A stretch of 64,000 bases of DNA from Magnetovibrio sp. PR-2 (GCF_036689815.1 NZ_JBAHUR010000001.1:124001-188000), one strand, 5' to 3'; counted from the first letter of the stretch, positions 54,477 through 63,478 are shown. The notes: a model not told the origin generated them from the letters alone. Numbers and translations are program-made.

Positions 54477-54506
54477 AAAACGGGGCTGATACAAGCCCCG
54501 TTTTTT
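54477..54506 (+). terminator. Intrinsic terminator after typA
   Basis: CGGGGCT (54481-54487) and AGCCCCG (54494-54500) with a 6-nt loop and TTTTTT. It also has an A-rich left flank and may serve the convergent cyclase gene. Confidence 0.92.
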
Positions 54507-54517
54507 GTGTGTGCTTA

Positions 54518-55642
54518 TTAGCTTTCGATGTAATGCCCAGGCTTTTCTTTGGATTTGCCTTTGGCGGTGTACATTAGGGCATCTGCCGCTTTGACCAATG
54601 TGTCTGAATCGATAAATGAATCAGGCCCCGTTTGGGCAACGCCGATGGAAAAGGTGACACCGCTTGTTTCGTGGGCATCGTAATTTTGGATCAGGCGTTG
54701 GCAAATGTCAGCTGCAACGGCTTTATCGGTGTTGGGCATGATGACGCAAAATTCGTCACCGCCATAGCGACAAGCCACATCAACATCGCGGATGGTTTTT
54801 CGTATCGCATCACCGACACACTCTAAGATACGATCACCTTCTTTATGTCCCATATTGTCGTTGACGGCTTTGAAACCGTTGAGGTCGAAATAGACAATCG
54901 ACAAAGGGCGTGAGTTGCGCTCGGCGACGGAAATTTCGCGGCGCAAGTAATCGAAAAAGGCGCGCTGATTGAATAGGCCTGTGAGACCGTCGCGAATGGA
55001 TTGCTCTTGGAGTTGGCGGGTGCGTTCTGCGACCGTTGATTCGAGGCCTTCGGCGTAATCTTCCAGCTCAATTTTCGCGACTTCAACTTCGGCGACGAGA
55101 GACGAAATGTAGGTGTCGAAAACAAGCTGCATATCGAACATCAACAGCTTGTGGATGGATTTGCGTCCTGCATCACAAATGTCGCAGTTGTTGGTTTTAG
55201 AGCTCTGCTCAGAAATATATTGGTCCAACAACGTTTGCAGCAAATTGACGGCGGACACATAAAGCTTGGGGGACACGCCAATGCGTTTGTGCACTTTGCC
55301 GATGCGCAGGCGTTTGTTGACGTATTCGGCATCGTAAAAGCCTTCAAACATCTCAAGGATATAACGGCGCATGGCTTGGCTCAGGCGTTGCAAGGTGTCT
55401 GCGTCACCAATCAACAAAGAGATTTCGTTGCTTTTGAGTTGGGCCTCGTAAAATCTGTCGACAATTGTATCCACGCCGTCAATGATGATGTCTTTGACAG
55501 ACTTTAAATGCTGTTCATCTTCGTCGGTAAAGCCCAACAAGGTTTTGCGATATTCAATTTCACGTTCCGTAATTTGCATTTGTTCCGCGAGGGTCTTATC
55601 TGTGGCTTTACGATGTGTCAGGCTATCTGCAGATGAATCCAT
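54518..55642 (-). CDS. Globin-coupled diguanylate cyclase
   Basis: 374 aa. Residues about 30-195 form a protoglobin-like sensor; KVHKRIGVSPKLYVSAVNLLQ supplies the proximal histidine H118 and the family HxRIG motif. A CDIC pair (C153, C156) follows. A short coiled linker leads to the GGDEF domain: DGLTGLFNQRAFFDYL, GGDEF at 294-298, and an RxxD inhibitory site at 285-288. So the enzyme should make cyclic di-GMP and be feedback-inhibited, with oxygen or another haem ligand as signal. Start at 55642 preferred to an upstream codon. Confidence 0.88.
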   Translation of the reverse strand: MDSSADSLTHRKATDKTLAEQMQITEREIEYRKTLLGFTDEDEQHLKSVKDIIIDGVDTIVDRFYEAQLKSNEISLLIGDADTLQRLSQAMRRYILEMFEGFYDAEYVNKRLRIGKVHKRIGVSPKLYVSAVNLLQTLLDQYISEQSSKTNNCDICDAGRKSIHKLLMFDMQLVFDTYISSLVAEVEVAKIELEDYAEGLESTVAERTRQLQEQSIRDGLTGLFNQRAFFDYLRREISVAERNSRPLSIVYFDLNGFKAVNDNMGHKEGDRILECVGDAIRKTIRDVDVACRYGGDEFCVIMPNTDKAVAADICQRLIQNYDAHETSGVTFSIGVAQTGPDSFIDSDTLVKAADALMYTAKGKSKEKPGHYIES

Positions 55643-55747
55643 GGGTTTGGCCTTTTTTAAGAACATTCGTATCTATATGTGAATGATAACCCGATTTATC
55701 ATATGAAAAATACATCTCATATGAATTGTTTTGTTTATGGCTTTGCT

Positions 55748-56176
55748 ATGCTTGTTGTTACCCCCACCCTCTCCATCCCCGAAGACCGTCTCGATGAAAA
55801 ATTCGTGCGGGCACCCGGTGCGGGGGGGCAGAATGTGAATAAGGTGGCGACGGCGGTGCAGTTGCGCTTTGTCGCCAAAGGCTGCCCCGGACTGTCTCAC
55901 GCGGCGTTTCTGCGGCTCAAAGCGTTGGCGGGCAAGCGCATGACGGCGGATGGGGTGGTGGTGATTTCCGCCTCAAACTTTCGCACCCAAGACTTGAACC
56001 GCAAAGATGCACGGGATCGTTTGGTGGATTTGGTGCGCCGCGCTTTGGTATCGCCTAAAAAAAGGCACAAGACGCGGCCGACAAAAGCGTCGAAAGAACG
56101 CCGCCTTCAATCGAAAAAGCGGGCAAGCGATATCAAGCGAACACGCTCAAAGGTGCGCGGCGACAGCGAGTTATAA
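55748..56176 (+). CDS. arfB: Alternative ribosome-rescue factor ArfB (peptidyl-tRNA hydrolase)
   Basis: 142 aa. The catalytic GGQ sits in VRAPGAGGQNVNKVATAVQLRF near residues 18-39, and a basic C-terminal tail (KKRHKTRPTKASKERRLQSKKRASDIKRTRSKVRG) inserts in the mRNA channel of stalled ribosomes. The start is uncertain: the ATG at 55748 has no clear ribosome site, and in-frame ATGs lie at 55679, 55703 and 55721. It overlaps the convergent hydrolase gene by 6 nt. Confidence 0.93.
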   Translation: MLVVTPTLSIPEDRLDEKFVRAPGAGGQNVNKVATAVQLRFVAKGCPGLSHAAFLRLKALAGKRMTADGVVVISASNFRTQDLNRKDARDRLVDLVRRALVSPKKRHKTRPTKASKERRLQSKKRASDIKRTRSKVRGDSEL

Positions 56177-56917
56177 TCCTTTGAGCCACTGGATCACTTT
56201 GGCCGCACCCTTCATCGGCGTATTGCGGTGGCTGGCCCCGTCAATGACCACGTAGGCGTTTTTGGGATTGGCGGGGGCGTTGGCAAACGCATACGCCTCG
56301 CCGCGCTTAAACATGTTGTCTTTGGTGCCGACCATCCACAACAAAGCTGTGCCGGGTTTCAGCTGGGCGGTGTTGTTGGGCATGTGCGCAGGGCCGTTGG
56401 GCGAAAACCAGGACACATACGTTTTCGCCGTCATGCTCACGGTTTTTTTGCGGCCTTGGTTGATATCGGGGTAGCCGCTGACTTTGTCGCCCTGCCCCGC
56501 ATCAACGGCGGTTTGGGCCTGTTTGTAGGCATGGCCCAGGCGGTCTTGATAGTTTTGATCTTCGGGGATGTGCCCGGGAGCGAGCGCCAAGACCCCCGCG
56601 AGGCCGTTGCGGCGCGCGCCGTATCCCAGTGCGGCATTGGCCCCCATGCTTTGACCCGCCACCACAATTGTGGTGGCCCCTTGGGACTTGAGCCGTTGAA
56701 CCGCTGTGTCGATGTCGGTCATGGCGCTGTCGAAATCGCGATCGAGGTAGCGCGTGCGCGACCAAGCGACGCTGGGCAGTGCCACCAAAAAGCCAGCGGT
56801 TTTCAGCTTGGCTGCCAACTGGCCCATGGGGCTCTTGGGTTTGGTGGTGCTCCATTTACCGTGTAGGACAACGACGCCGACTTGGTCTGCCGCATAACCG
56901 GGCGCGGCGATGAACAA
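56171..56917 (-). CDS. Secreted alpha/beta hydrolase-fold protein
   Basis: At least 248 aa. The nucleophile elbow VVAGQSMGANAALGYG has the catalytic serine near residue 90 (G-Q-S-M-G), VGVVVLHGKW supplies the oxyanion strand near the start, and GASHRNTPMKG has the histidine near the end. The TTG start used here cuts the signal peptide: in-frame codons upstream encode IIFRLLIIALAALFIAAPGYAA, and an ATT at 56953 follows GGGGGA at a good distance, so the real start may be there. The pattern resembles DUF3530-like esterases; substrate unknown. Confidence 0.75.
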   Translation of the reverse strand: MFIAAPGYAADQVGVVVLHGKWSTTKPKSPMGQLAAKLKTAGFLVALPSVAWSRTRYLDRDFDSAMTDIDTAVQRLKSQGATTIVVAGQSMGANAALGYGARRNGLAGVLALAPGHIPEDQNYQDRLGHAYKQAQTAVDAGQGDKVSGYPDINQGRKKTVSMTAKTYVSWFSPNGPAHMPNNTAQLKPGTALLWMVGTKDNMFKRGEAYAFANAPANPKNAYVVIDGASHRNTPMKGAAKVIQWLKGL

Positions 56918-57164
56918 CGCCGCTAAGGCAATGATTAAAAGTCTAAAGATAATGGTTATCCCCCGCCGGATTGAAGTGTTCTCACGATTTAACGAAAACT
57001 CACACGATTAGGCAAGGCGGGCAGGCAAGGCCGCACAGATTGACTAACTATTTTTGATCCAAGGGGAATACAATCAAGCATAAAGAGATAAATCTTGGGT
57101 TTGAGGCACACCATTATACTTTTGATGCGTTGACGTTCTGTGGTGCGGGGCCAACAATACGTCC

Positions 57165-58553
57165 ATGGCGGTGCATCATCTGGCAATTGTGGAATGGGTC
57201 AAAAGGCTCCCGGTTTGGGCCTTTGTGAGTGTGTTTGTGGTAATCGCCGTGGCGATCTCCGAAACGCTGGTTGTGATCGAAAGCTTCGTGATGCACGGAA
57301 AGCTGGATGCGCATCTGATGCTCGCGGGTTTTATTACGCCGCTGATTACGGCCGCGATTATGGCGTGGGTGGTGGCGTGGGTTTTGGGCATTGCCACCGT
57401 CGGCCACCGCAATGAAAATAAAGCACGCCTGTTGCTGGTGGACGCCATCGAAAGCGTCAATGGCGGTGTGGTTCTGTTCGACAGCAAAGATCGCCTGGTT
57501 CTGTGCAATGAACAATACCGCCACATCTTACCGTGCAGCCCCGAAGTCGTCATTCCCGGCATCACGTTTGAACAGTTACTCCGTGAATTGGCGAAGTCCG
57601 GCACCTACTTGCCAGACGATATCGATGCTGAAACATTTTTGAAAAACCGGGTCGAAGCGCACCGCAAGGGCTTAGGCGTCAGCAATTATCAGGTCAAAGA
57701 CGGGCGTTGGTTCGAAATTGAAGAACGGCGCACCAACGAAGGCGGCGTGATCGTCATCGTGCGCGACATCACCCAGCAAATGCAGGCGCAACACGAATTG
57801 GAAAAATCCCGTGACGAAGCCGCGCTGGCCAATAAAACCAAGTCGGAGTTTTTGGCTTCCATGAGCCACGAGTTGCGCACACCCTTGAACGCCATTATCG
57901 GGTTTTCCGGCACCATGAAAGACGAATTGTTCGGTGCTATTGAGAATGAAAAATATCTCGATTATTTGGGCGACATACACCGTTCTGGCGAACATCTATT
58001 GGAGCTAATCAACGATATTTTGGACGCATCAGCGATTGAGGCTGGCGCCATGTCCTTAAACGAAAGCATTATCAATCTAGGGGACATGATAAATGTGTCG
58101 CTGCGTTTGATAAAGCCACGCGCCTTGACGGGTAAGGTGTCCCTGTCAACGGACATTGCTATTGGCTTGCCGCAAATCCAGGGTGATGCTCGTCGGGTGC
58201 GCCAGATTTTGTTGAATCTGCTCAGCAATGCTGTGAAGTTCACACCTGAAGATGGCAAAATTAAAGTCCGCGCGTTTATGAACGATGACGGTTCTCTATT
58301 CATTAGCGTTCAAGACACGGGGATCGGCATGGCTGAGGCGGACATCGAAACCGCCATGAGCGATTTTGGACAAGTGGACAGCGGGCTCAACCGCAAACAC
58401 GAAGGCACGGGTCTGGGCCTGCCGTTGACCAAGGGCTTGGTGGAATTGCACGGGGGCGTGTTGAAAATCAACAGCGAACCGGGCCAAGGCACGCAAGCCG
58501 TCGTTAGCTTCCCGCCCGTGCGTGTGATCCGTTCCGTGCGTGCCGTGTCGTAG
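57165..58553 (+). CDS. PAS-domain sensor histidine kinase
   Basis: 462 aa. Two membrane segments near residues 17-40 and 52-77 are followed by a PAS domain near 90-205 (VNGGVVLFDSKDRLVLCNEQYRHIL; VIVIVRDITQQM). The HisKA box MSHELRTPLNAIIGFSGTMKDELFG carries phospho-acceptor H235. The ATPase domain shows N box ILLNLLSNAVKFTPE, G1 DTGIGM and G2 GTGLGLPLTKG. It is complete and probably active. No response regulator adjoins, so it is an orphan; the partner is not in this window. Confidence 0.93.
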   Translation: MAVHHLAIVEWVKRLPVWAFVSVFVVIAVAISETLVVIESFVMHGKLDAHLMLAGFITPLITAAIMAWVVAWVLGIATVGHRNENKARLLLVDAIESVNGGVVLFDSKDRLVLCNEQYRHILPCSPEVVIPGITFEQLLRELAKSGTYLPDDIDAETFLKNRVEAHRKGLGVSNYQVKDGRWFEIEERRTNEGGVIVIVRDITQQMQAQHELEKSRDEAALANKTKSEFLASMSHELRTPLNAIIGFSGTMKDELFGAIENEKYLDYLGDIHRSGEHLLELINDILDASAIEAGAMSLNESIINLGDMINVSLRLIKPRALTGKVSLSTDIAIGLPQIQGDARRVRQILLNLLSNAVKFTPEDGKIKVRAFMNDDGSLFISVQDTGIGMAEADIETAMSDFGQVDSGLNRKHEGTGLGLPLTKGLVELHGGVLKINSEPGQGTQAVVSFPPVRVIRSVRAVS

Positions 58554-58617
58554 ATTTTTATGCGCAGAAAATGTCCGCCTTAACCCAATCACAACGCTCA
58601 CCGTGCACAATCGTCCC

Positions 58618-60165
58618 ATGACAGATCTTCTTCATGAAAAGCCGCATCGGTCTTGGGGCGAAAGTGCGCGCTTGTTTTTCACGCCCAAGGTGCTGGCCAT
58701 GCTGTTTTTGGGCTTCAGCGCGGGCGTGCCGTTGTATTTGGTGTTTTCGACCCTGTCCGTGTGGTTGCGCGAAGCGGGGGTGGAGCGCGCGACCATCGGC
58801 TTTTTCAGCTGGGCGGCGTTGGCGTACGGCTTCAAGTTCGTCTGGGCGCCTTTGATCGACAAACTGCCCGTGCCGGTGTTGGCGCGTTTGTTGGGGCGCA
58901 GGCGTGCGTGGCTGTTGGTGGCGCAGGTTTGTGTGATCGGCGCATTGGCGTTCATGGCGCTGACGGACCCCAGTCGCACCGTCACGGCCATGGCTTTGGG
59001 GGCGGTGTTGTTGGCGTTTTCGTCCGCGACACAAGACATTGTCATTGACGCTTACCGGATCGAATCGGCGGACGAAGATTTGCAAGGTTTGCTCAGCGCC
59101 ACTTACATTGCGGGCTATCGCATCGGCATGTTGGTGGCGGGCGCGGGTGCGTTGGAAATCGCCGGGTTTTTGGACGTTATAGAAGGCTACGATTATGCGG
59201 CCTGGCGCTCCACTTACTTTGCCATGGCCGGCGTGATGGGTATAGGCGTGTTGACCACCTTGTTTATTGCGGAACCCACTTATAAAAACGGTGTGGCCGA
59301 CAAGCTCAACGACAAGGGTGATTATGCGCGGTTCATCGCCTTGTTCATTTTGGCCGTGCTGGCGTTTGGCACAGTCTTCGCCCTGTGGCCGGGATTGGCC
59401 GAGCACTTAAAAGGCGTGCTGGGTGAAGGCTTGGCGAAGTTTATCGATGGAGCCGGGCGCCTGGCGGCATCGATCTTCGCGGCATTTGTCGCGGGGTCGG
59501 CTATGGTGCGCGGGGGCATGGTGCCCAAAGCTTTGGCTCACGAAACGTACGTGGCGCCTTTTGCCGACTTCTTTAAGCGCTATGGCCGGGTGGCATTGGT
59601 GATTTTGGCGCTGATCGCCACGTTTCGCATATCCGACATCGTTATGGGCGTCATGGCGAACGTATTTTATTTGGACTTAGGCTTCGACAAACAAGACATC
59701 GGCCGCATTTCCAAGGGCTTTGGATTGGGTGCGACGTTGGTGGGCGGCTTTGTCGGTGGCTTGCTGACGGTGCGGTTTGGGGTCATGCGGGTGATGGTCT
59801 TAGGCGCCGTGCTGGTGATCGCCACCAATGCGTTGTTTGCTGTTATGAGCCATATGGACCCGCTGATCTGGGTGCTGATGGTGGTGATTACAGCAGATAA
59901 TCTCGCGGGGGGCATCGCGTCTGCGGTGTTCGTGGCGTATCTGTCGGGTCTCACGTCCCGGGGCTTTACCGCGACACAGTATGCGCTGTTTAGCTCCATT
60001 ATGATGTTGGTGCCCAAGCTGATTGCCGGGTATTCGGGCGTGGCGGTGGATGCGGTGGGTTATGCTTGGTTCTTCGCCGGATCGGCGCTGATTGGCGTTG
60101 TTCCGCTGATTTTGCTGCTGGCTGTGGCGAAATTAACGCCGCCTGTGGTTGTGAAGCGCACATAA
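58618..60165 (+). CDS. ampG: AmpG-type muropeptide MFS permease
   Basis: 515-aa integral membrane protein with about 14 hydrophobic segments. LGFSAGVPLYLVFSTLSVWLREAGVERATIGFFSW near residues 22-55 is the AmpG signature; GRRRAWLLVAQ follows and SATQDIVIDAYRIE lies near 134-147. AmpG imports anhydromuropeptides for recycling, which pairs functionally with mltA at 12 kb. The ATG at 58618 lies 64 nt after the histidine kinase gene. A second AmpG-like paralogue in the genome would not be surprising. Confidence 0.9.
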   Translation: MTDLLHEKPHRSWGESARLFFTPKVLAMLFLGFSAGVPLYLVFSTLSVWLREAGVERATIGFFSWAALAYGFKFVWAPLIDKLPVPVLARLLGRRRAWLLVAQVCVIGALAFMALTDPSRTVTAMALGAVLLAFSSATQDIVIDAYRIESADEDLQGLLSATYIAGYRIGMLVAGAGALEIAGFLDVIEGYDYAAWRSTYFAMAGVMGIGVLTTLFIAEPTYKNGVADKLNDKGDYARFIALFILAVLAFGTVFALWPGLAEHLKGVLGEGLAKFIDGAGRLAASIFAAFVAGSAMVRGGMVPKALAHETYVAPFADFFKRYGRVALVILALIATFRISDIVMGVMANVFYLDLGFDKQDIGRISKGFGLGATLVGGFVGGLLTVRFGVMRVMVLGAVLVIATNALFAVMSHMDPLIWVLMVVITADNLAGGIASAVFVAYLSGLTSRGFTATQYALFSSIMMLVPKLIAGYSGVAVDAVGYAWFFAGSALIGVVPLILLLAVAKLTPPVVVKRT

Positions 60166-60317
60166 ACCCTGGAAAACTGCCATATTTTACACCAAATGGC
60201 GCGCAAATAGGCGCAAAAAGTCTGGACGCGCGCCCGTCATCCATGGCATACACCCATTGTGCAGCGCAGCATAACAGTGTGCGCCTCCTGATAACACTCA
60301 AAGCAGAGCGGCTTAAA

Positions 60318-60848
60318 ATGGACATTACCAAGCTTCCCATCGGCGATGACGCCCCCAACTCCTTCAACGTGATCATCGAAGTGCCCATGGGTGGCAACCC
60401 GGTGAAGTACGAACTGGACAAAGAATCCGGTGCCATGTTCGTGGATCGCTTCCTGCACACCGCCATGCACTATCCGTGTAACTATGGCTTTATCCCGCAC
60501 ACGCTGTCCGACGACGGCGACCCGGTTGATGCGGCTGTGTTGGGTCAACACGTTGTGGCCCCGGGCTCTGTCATTCCGTCCCGTCCCATCGGCGTGTTGT
60601 TGATGGAAGACGAAAGCGGCATCGATGAAAAAGTTCTGTGCGTGCCCGATCACAGCCTGCATCCTTACTACGAAGAGGTGGAAAGCTATACGGACATCCG
60701 CCCGATTTTGATCGAGCAAATTGCTCACTTCTTCACCCACTACAAAGACCTGGAAGACGGCAAGTGGGTGAAGGTCACGGGCTGGGAAGGTCCGGAACGC
60801 GCCAAAGAGCTGATCCAAGAAGGCATCGAGCGCGCCAAAAGCAAGTAA
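60318..60848 (+). CDS. ppa: Inorganic pyrophosphatase
   Basis: 176-aa family I soluble pyrophosphatase. Metal-binding signature DDGDPVDAAVLG near residues 65-76; YPCNYGFIPHTLSDDG just before it; the KDLEDGKWVKVTGWEG near 143-158 closes the active site. The ATG at 60318 gives the normal length. Confidence 0.97.
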   Translation: MDITKLPIGDDAPNSFNVIIEVPMGGNPVKYELDKESGAMFVDRFLHTAMHYPCNYGFIPHTLSDDGDPVDAAVLGQHVVAPGSVIPSRPIGVLLMEDESGIDEKVLCVPDHSLHPYYEEVESYTDIRPILIEQIAHFFTHYKDLEDGKWVKVTGWEGPERAKELIQEGIERAKSK

Positions 60849-60875
60849 GCTCAATCCAGCTTCCATAATTCATGC

Positions 60876-60910
60876 AAAAAGGGCGGTTCCTTTCTCAGGG
60901 GCCGCCCTTT
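60876..60910 (+). terminator. Intrinsic terminator after ppa
   Basis: AAAAGGGCGG and CCGCCCTTTT form a 10-bp stem around a 15-nt loop, then TGCTATACT, an extended -10 promoter (TATACT at 60914-60919), begins at once and may drive the macrodomain gene. Confidence 0.88.
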
Positions 60911-61011
60911 TGCTATACTGTGCGCGGAGAGGGGATCCAGACGGACGTGCACAAACAAAAGCTCGGGCAAGAAAGCCACGGGCGGGTGAGGGATTGCCGG
61001 GGAGGGCGCCT

Positions 61012-61545
61012 ATGGGGGTGGATGTATCCAACCGCATCAAAATTATCACGGCAGACATCACAACTTTATCCGTGGACGCCATTGTCAACGCGGCCAACGC
61101 ATCACTTCAGGGCGGTGGTGGCGTAGACGGTGCGATTCATAAAGCCGCCGGACCTGGGTTGTTGGCGGAATGTCGTCGTCTGAAACGCTGCATGACCGGC
61201 GACGCCAAGCTGACCGAGGGCTATGATCTACCCGCCGATTACGTGATCCACACCGTCGGCCCCATGTGGCACGGGGGCGGCAGTGGCGAGGATGCGGCCT
61301 TGGCGTCGTGCTACACAGCCAGCCTCCATATCGCGTGTGAACACAACTTTCACACCATCGCCTTTCCCGCCATTTCTACGGGTGTGTATGCCTTCCCGCC
61401 AAAGCGCGCCGCGCGCATTGCCGTGCACACGGTGGCGGGGTTTGTGGCGACCCAAGGCTGCCCGGCCCAAGTCGTCTTTTGCTGTTTTTCGGACGAAAGT
61501 GCAGAACTTCACCGACAGGCCTTGTCCGAACTCCATCCCTCTTGA
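61012..61545 (+). CDS. ymdB: Macrodomain protein (O-acetyl-ADP-ribose deacetylase, YmdB type)
   Basis: 177 aa. IKIITADITTLSVDAIVNAANASLQGGGGVDGAIHKAAG near residues 8-46 is the ADP-ribose-binding macrodomain core with catalytic asparagine and aspartate region; FPAISTGVYAFPPKRAARIAVHTV near 118-141 is the second phosphate loop. Such enzymes remove ADP-ribose or deacetylate O-acetyl-ADP-ribose. The ATG at 61012 follows GGGGAGGG. Confidence 0.93.
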   Translation: MGVDVSNRIKIITADITTLSVDAIVNAANASLQGGGGVDGAIHKAAGPGLLAECRRLKRCMTGDAKLTEGYDLPADYVIHTVGPMWHGGGSGEDAALASCYTASLHIACEHNFHTIAFPAISTGVYAFPPKRAARIAVHTVAGFVATQGCPAQVVFCCFSDESAELHRQALSELHPS

Positions 61546-61579
61546 TAGAGTGAAGTCCTTGTTATTCGGAGGTTTTCAT

Positions 61580-62506
61580 ATGTTGTTCAAAGCGTTTCAC
61601 CGTGCCCTTCTCATCTCGACCTTGGTTGCGCTGCCGCTCAGCGCCGAAGCAGCGGATGGCCGCTATGGGGCCTGGTCGCCGCCGGGGGCCAATTCATCAA
61701 GCCCCGCGGGCAACACCGAAGACCTGCTCAAAGACTTAAAGGCCCTGGTGGACGACGCGGAAAAAGCCAAGGCCGCGGACCGTTTGTTTTTACGCGATTT
61801 GCGCGATTTGATGGCGCGTTACGAAAACCCGTGGATCAAGCGCGCGCTGTTTGACGACTTTATGGACGGCGAGCTGGCGAAAAACCCCAGCTGGAAAACC
61901 GTGTCCGGTGAATTCTGGGTTGAACGCGGTTATGGCCTGCGCTCCAAAGCCGTGGCGGGCAGCGTGGGCTCGACCTCCAGCGGAAAGATGAGCAAAGAAG
62001 AGCTCGCCATTTCGATCTTAGGCGCAGTGCTACAGGGCAAAAACAAAAGTTCGACGCAGACACAAACCAAACCCACGCCTGCGACCCCTGCGGTGTTGAG
62101 CACGCGCGCGACCATCTCCAACGCGTTTGCTTTGAACGCAGAATTTTCCTCGTGGAAGGGTGAGGGCGATTTTGCCTTTGCCGTGACCCAAGGCTCCGGC
62201 GGGGCCGGGTATCGTCTGGTCTACACGCCCAAACAAAGCGGGCGCAGCGCCACAGTGGAGCTGGTGCGCAAATCCTCGCGCGGCGAAGGCGTGATCAACT
62301 CGCACTCCATCGATGCACTGGAAGACCAAAAAACCCACGCGCTGGCTTGGACCCGCGACAAGCTTGGCAACATGACCGTGAGCGTGGACGGCAAGCAAGT
62401 CATGAGCGCGCGTGACGCAAGCTTCCGCGATGCGTTCGACGGCGCGGCCATCATCAACGCCGGAGCGGACGTGATTGTGAAATCGGTTGAGGTTTTGGGC
62501 ATGTAG
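61580..62506 (+). CDS. Secreted protein with possible LamG/concanavalin-like domain
   Basis: 308 aa. Signal peptide with cleavage after AEA near residue 23. A charged helical region near 45-90 (DLLKDLKALVDDAEKAKAADRLFLRDLRDLMARYENPWIKRALFDDF) is followed by a beta-rich C-terminus (VLSTRATISNAFALNAEFSSWKGEGDFAFAVTQGSGG; GNMTVSVDGKQVMSARDASFRDAFDGA) like the sandwich domains that bind sugars or proteins. CGGAGG stands before the ATG. Function unknown. Confidence 0.65.
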   Translation: MLFKAFHRALLISTLVALPLSAEAADGRYGAWSPPGANSSSPAGNTEDLLKDLKALVDDAEKAKAADRLFLRDLRDLMARYENPWIKRALFDDFMDGELAKNPSWKTVSGEFWVERGYGLRSKAVAGSVGSTSSGKMSKEELAISILGAVLQGKNKSSTQTQTKPTPATPAVLSTRATISNAFALNAEFSSWKGEGDFAFAVTQGSGGAGYRLVYTPKQSGRSATVELVRKSSRGEGVINSHSIDALEDQKTHALAWTRDKLGNMTVSVDGKQVMSARDASFRDAFDGAAIINAGADVIVKSVEVLGM

Positions 62507-62532
62507 GGGGGATGTAGGCCCAAGCACCCGCT

Positions 62533-63201
62533 ATGACCGCAGATACGCGATCAACGTTTTGGCTGCTCTATGTGTTGTATGGGGCAGAGGTGCTCCATAT
62601 CGCTCTTTTGCTCAGCGGTTTTTTGGCCCAAGGTTTTTATGACACCGGTGCCGGCACGGGGTTGTTATATATTTTGCCCGCGCCTGTGCTCATCGGCTTT
62701 TGGACTCGCCATTATTTTGTGCGCGGCATCTGGTTGGCGTATGCATGGATTGTCGGTCTGGGCTATGCCTCGTCCGACGTGGGCGGGGATTTGCTCAGTA
62801 TCGATTGGGCGAACGCTTGGCCGTTTGTGCTGTACCCCATAATCCTGTCCCTTATATTGGTCGGGCACAAATCATCCCCTACATATTTCCACCGCACCAT
62901 GTTTGCCCGCACGCTGCAAGAAGTGGAGTCCCAAGCTGTTGAAGGGCAAGAGGTCTTTCAAAAAGGTCAAAAGCTCGACCCGGATGCGTTTTTGGCCATG
63001 CGCTTGGCGAAGGCGGAACAAAAACAAAGTCGCCGTCCTGCACCGGGTCTCGGCTGGGCCCAGGCGTTTTGGACAGGGGGGTATATCGCCCTTGCCGGGT
63101 ATGTGTTGGACGTCGCGCTGATTTGGGAATTCGGTTTGATGATCTTGGTCATGGGGTTCGTGCTTGGCCGCATCTGGCTCGCAGCGGCCCGGCGCGGGTG
63201 A
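62533..63201 (+). CDS. Membrane protein of unknown function
   Basis: 222 aa with hydrophobic segments near residues 8-30, 40-55, 65-80, 90-110 and a C-terminal pair (GGYIALAGYVLDVALIWEFGLMILVMGFVLGRIWLA). A hydrophilic coiled-like stretch (RTLQEVESQAVEGQEVFQKGQKLDPDAFLAMRLAKAEQKQSRR) lies between. No family recognised. It starts 26 nt after the secreted-protein gene. Confidence 0.6.
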   Translation: MTADTRSTFWLLYVLYGAEVLHIALLLSGFLAQGFYDTGAGTGLLYILPAPVLIGFWTRHYFVRGIWLAYAWIVGLGYASSDVGGDLLSIDWANAWPFVLYPIILSLILVGHKSSPTYFHRTMFARTLQEVESQAVEGQEVFQKGQKLDPDAFLAMRLAKAEQKQSRRPAPGLGWAQAFWTGGYIALAGYVLDVALIWEFGLMILVMGFVLGRIWLAAARRG

Positions 63202-63237
63202 GGGGGGGTGTTCCGTTTCGCGCGCTGTTGATTTCAC

Positions 63238-63262
63238 CACAGAGGACACAGAGGACACAGAG
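63238..63262 (+). repeat. Short tandem repeat of CACAGAGGA
   Basis: 2.8 copies of a 9-mer (CACAGAGGA) in the gap after the membrane protein gene. Similar CACAGAGG runs are scattered in many bacterial intergenic regions. Confidence 0.8.
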
Positions 63263-63307
63263 TTTCTGTCGTCGTTAGCTGGGCTTAGGCATGACAAAAA
63301 AGTAGAA

Positions 63308-63399
63308 GTGTCATGGCCGGACTTGATCCGGCCATCCACGTTTTTCTTTCAAACGACACCCAAAGACGTGGATACCCGGGTCAAGCCCGGGCATGACGC
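63308..63399. repeat. Intergenic palindromic repeat, copy 3
   Basis: GTGTCATGGCCGGACTTGATCCGGCCATCCACG on the left and CGTGGATACCCGGGTCAAGCCCGGGCATGACG on the right. The core is the same as copies at 49.6 and 51.2 kb, but the GC arms differ (GGCCGG versus CCCGGG) and remain self-complementary, showing compensating changes. Confidence 0.88.
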
Positions 63400-63410
63400 C
63401 CGTTAGAATA

Positions 63411-63448
63411 CTGTCACCCCGGACGTGATCCGGGGTCCATGGGCGTGA
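63411..63448. repeat. Related half-element
   Basis: CTGTCACCCCGGACGTGATCCGGGGTCCATGGGCGTGA is like one arm of the neighbouring palindrome (CACCCCGGA...TCCGGGGT) without a second half. It may be a solo arm of the same family. Confidence 0.55.
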
Positions 63449-63478
63449 ACGTCACGGGAAGGAAAAAAGCCCCACCCC

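Noticed and set aside
63238-63262. CRISPR-like array from the CACAGAGGA repeat
   Set aside because: The units are 9 nt, directly adjacent and without spacers, and no cas gene is present.
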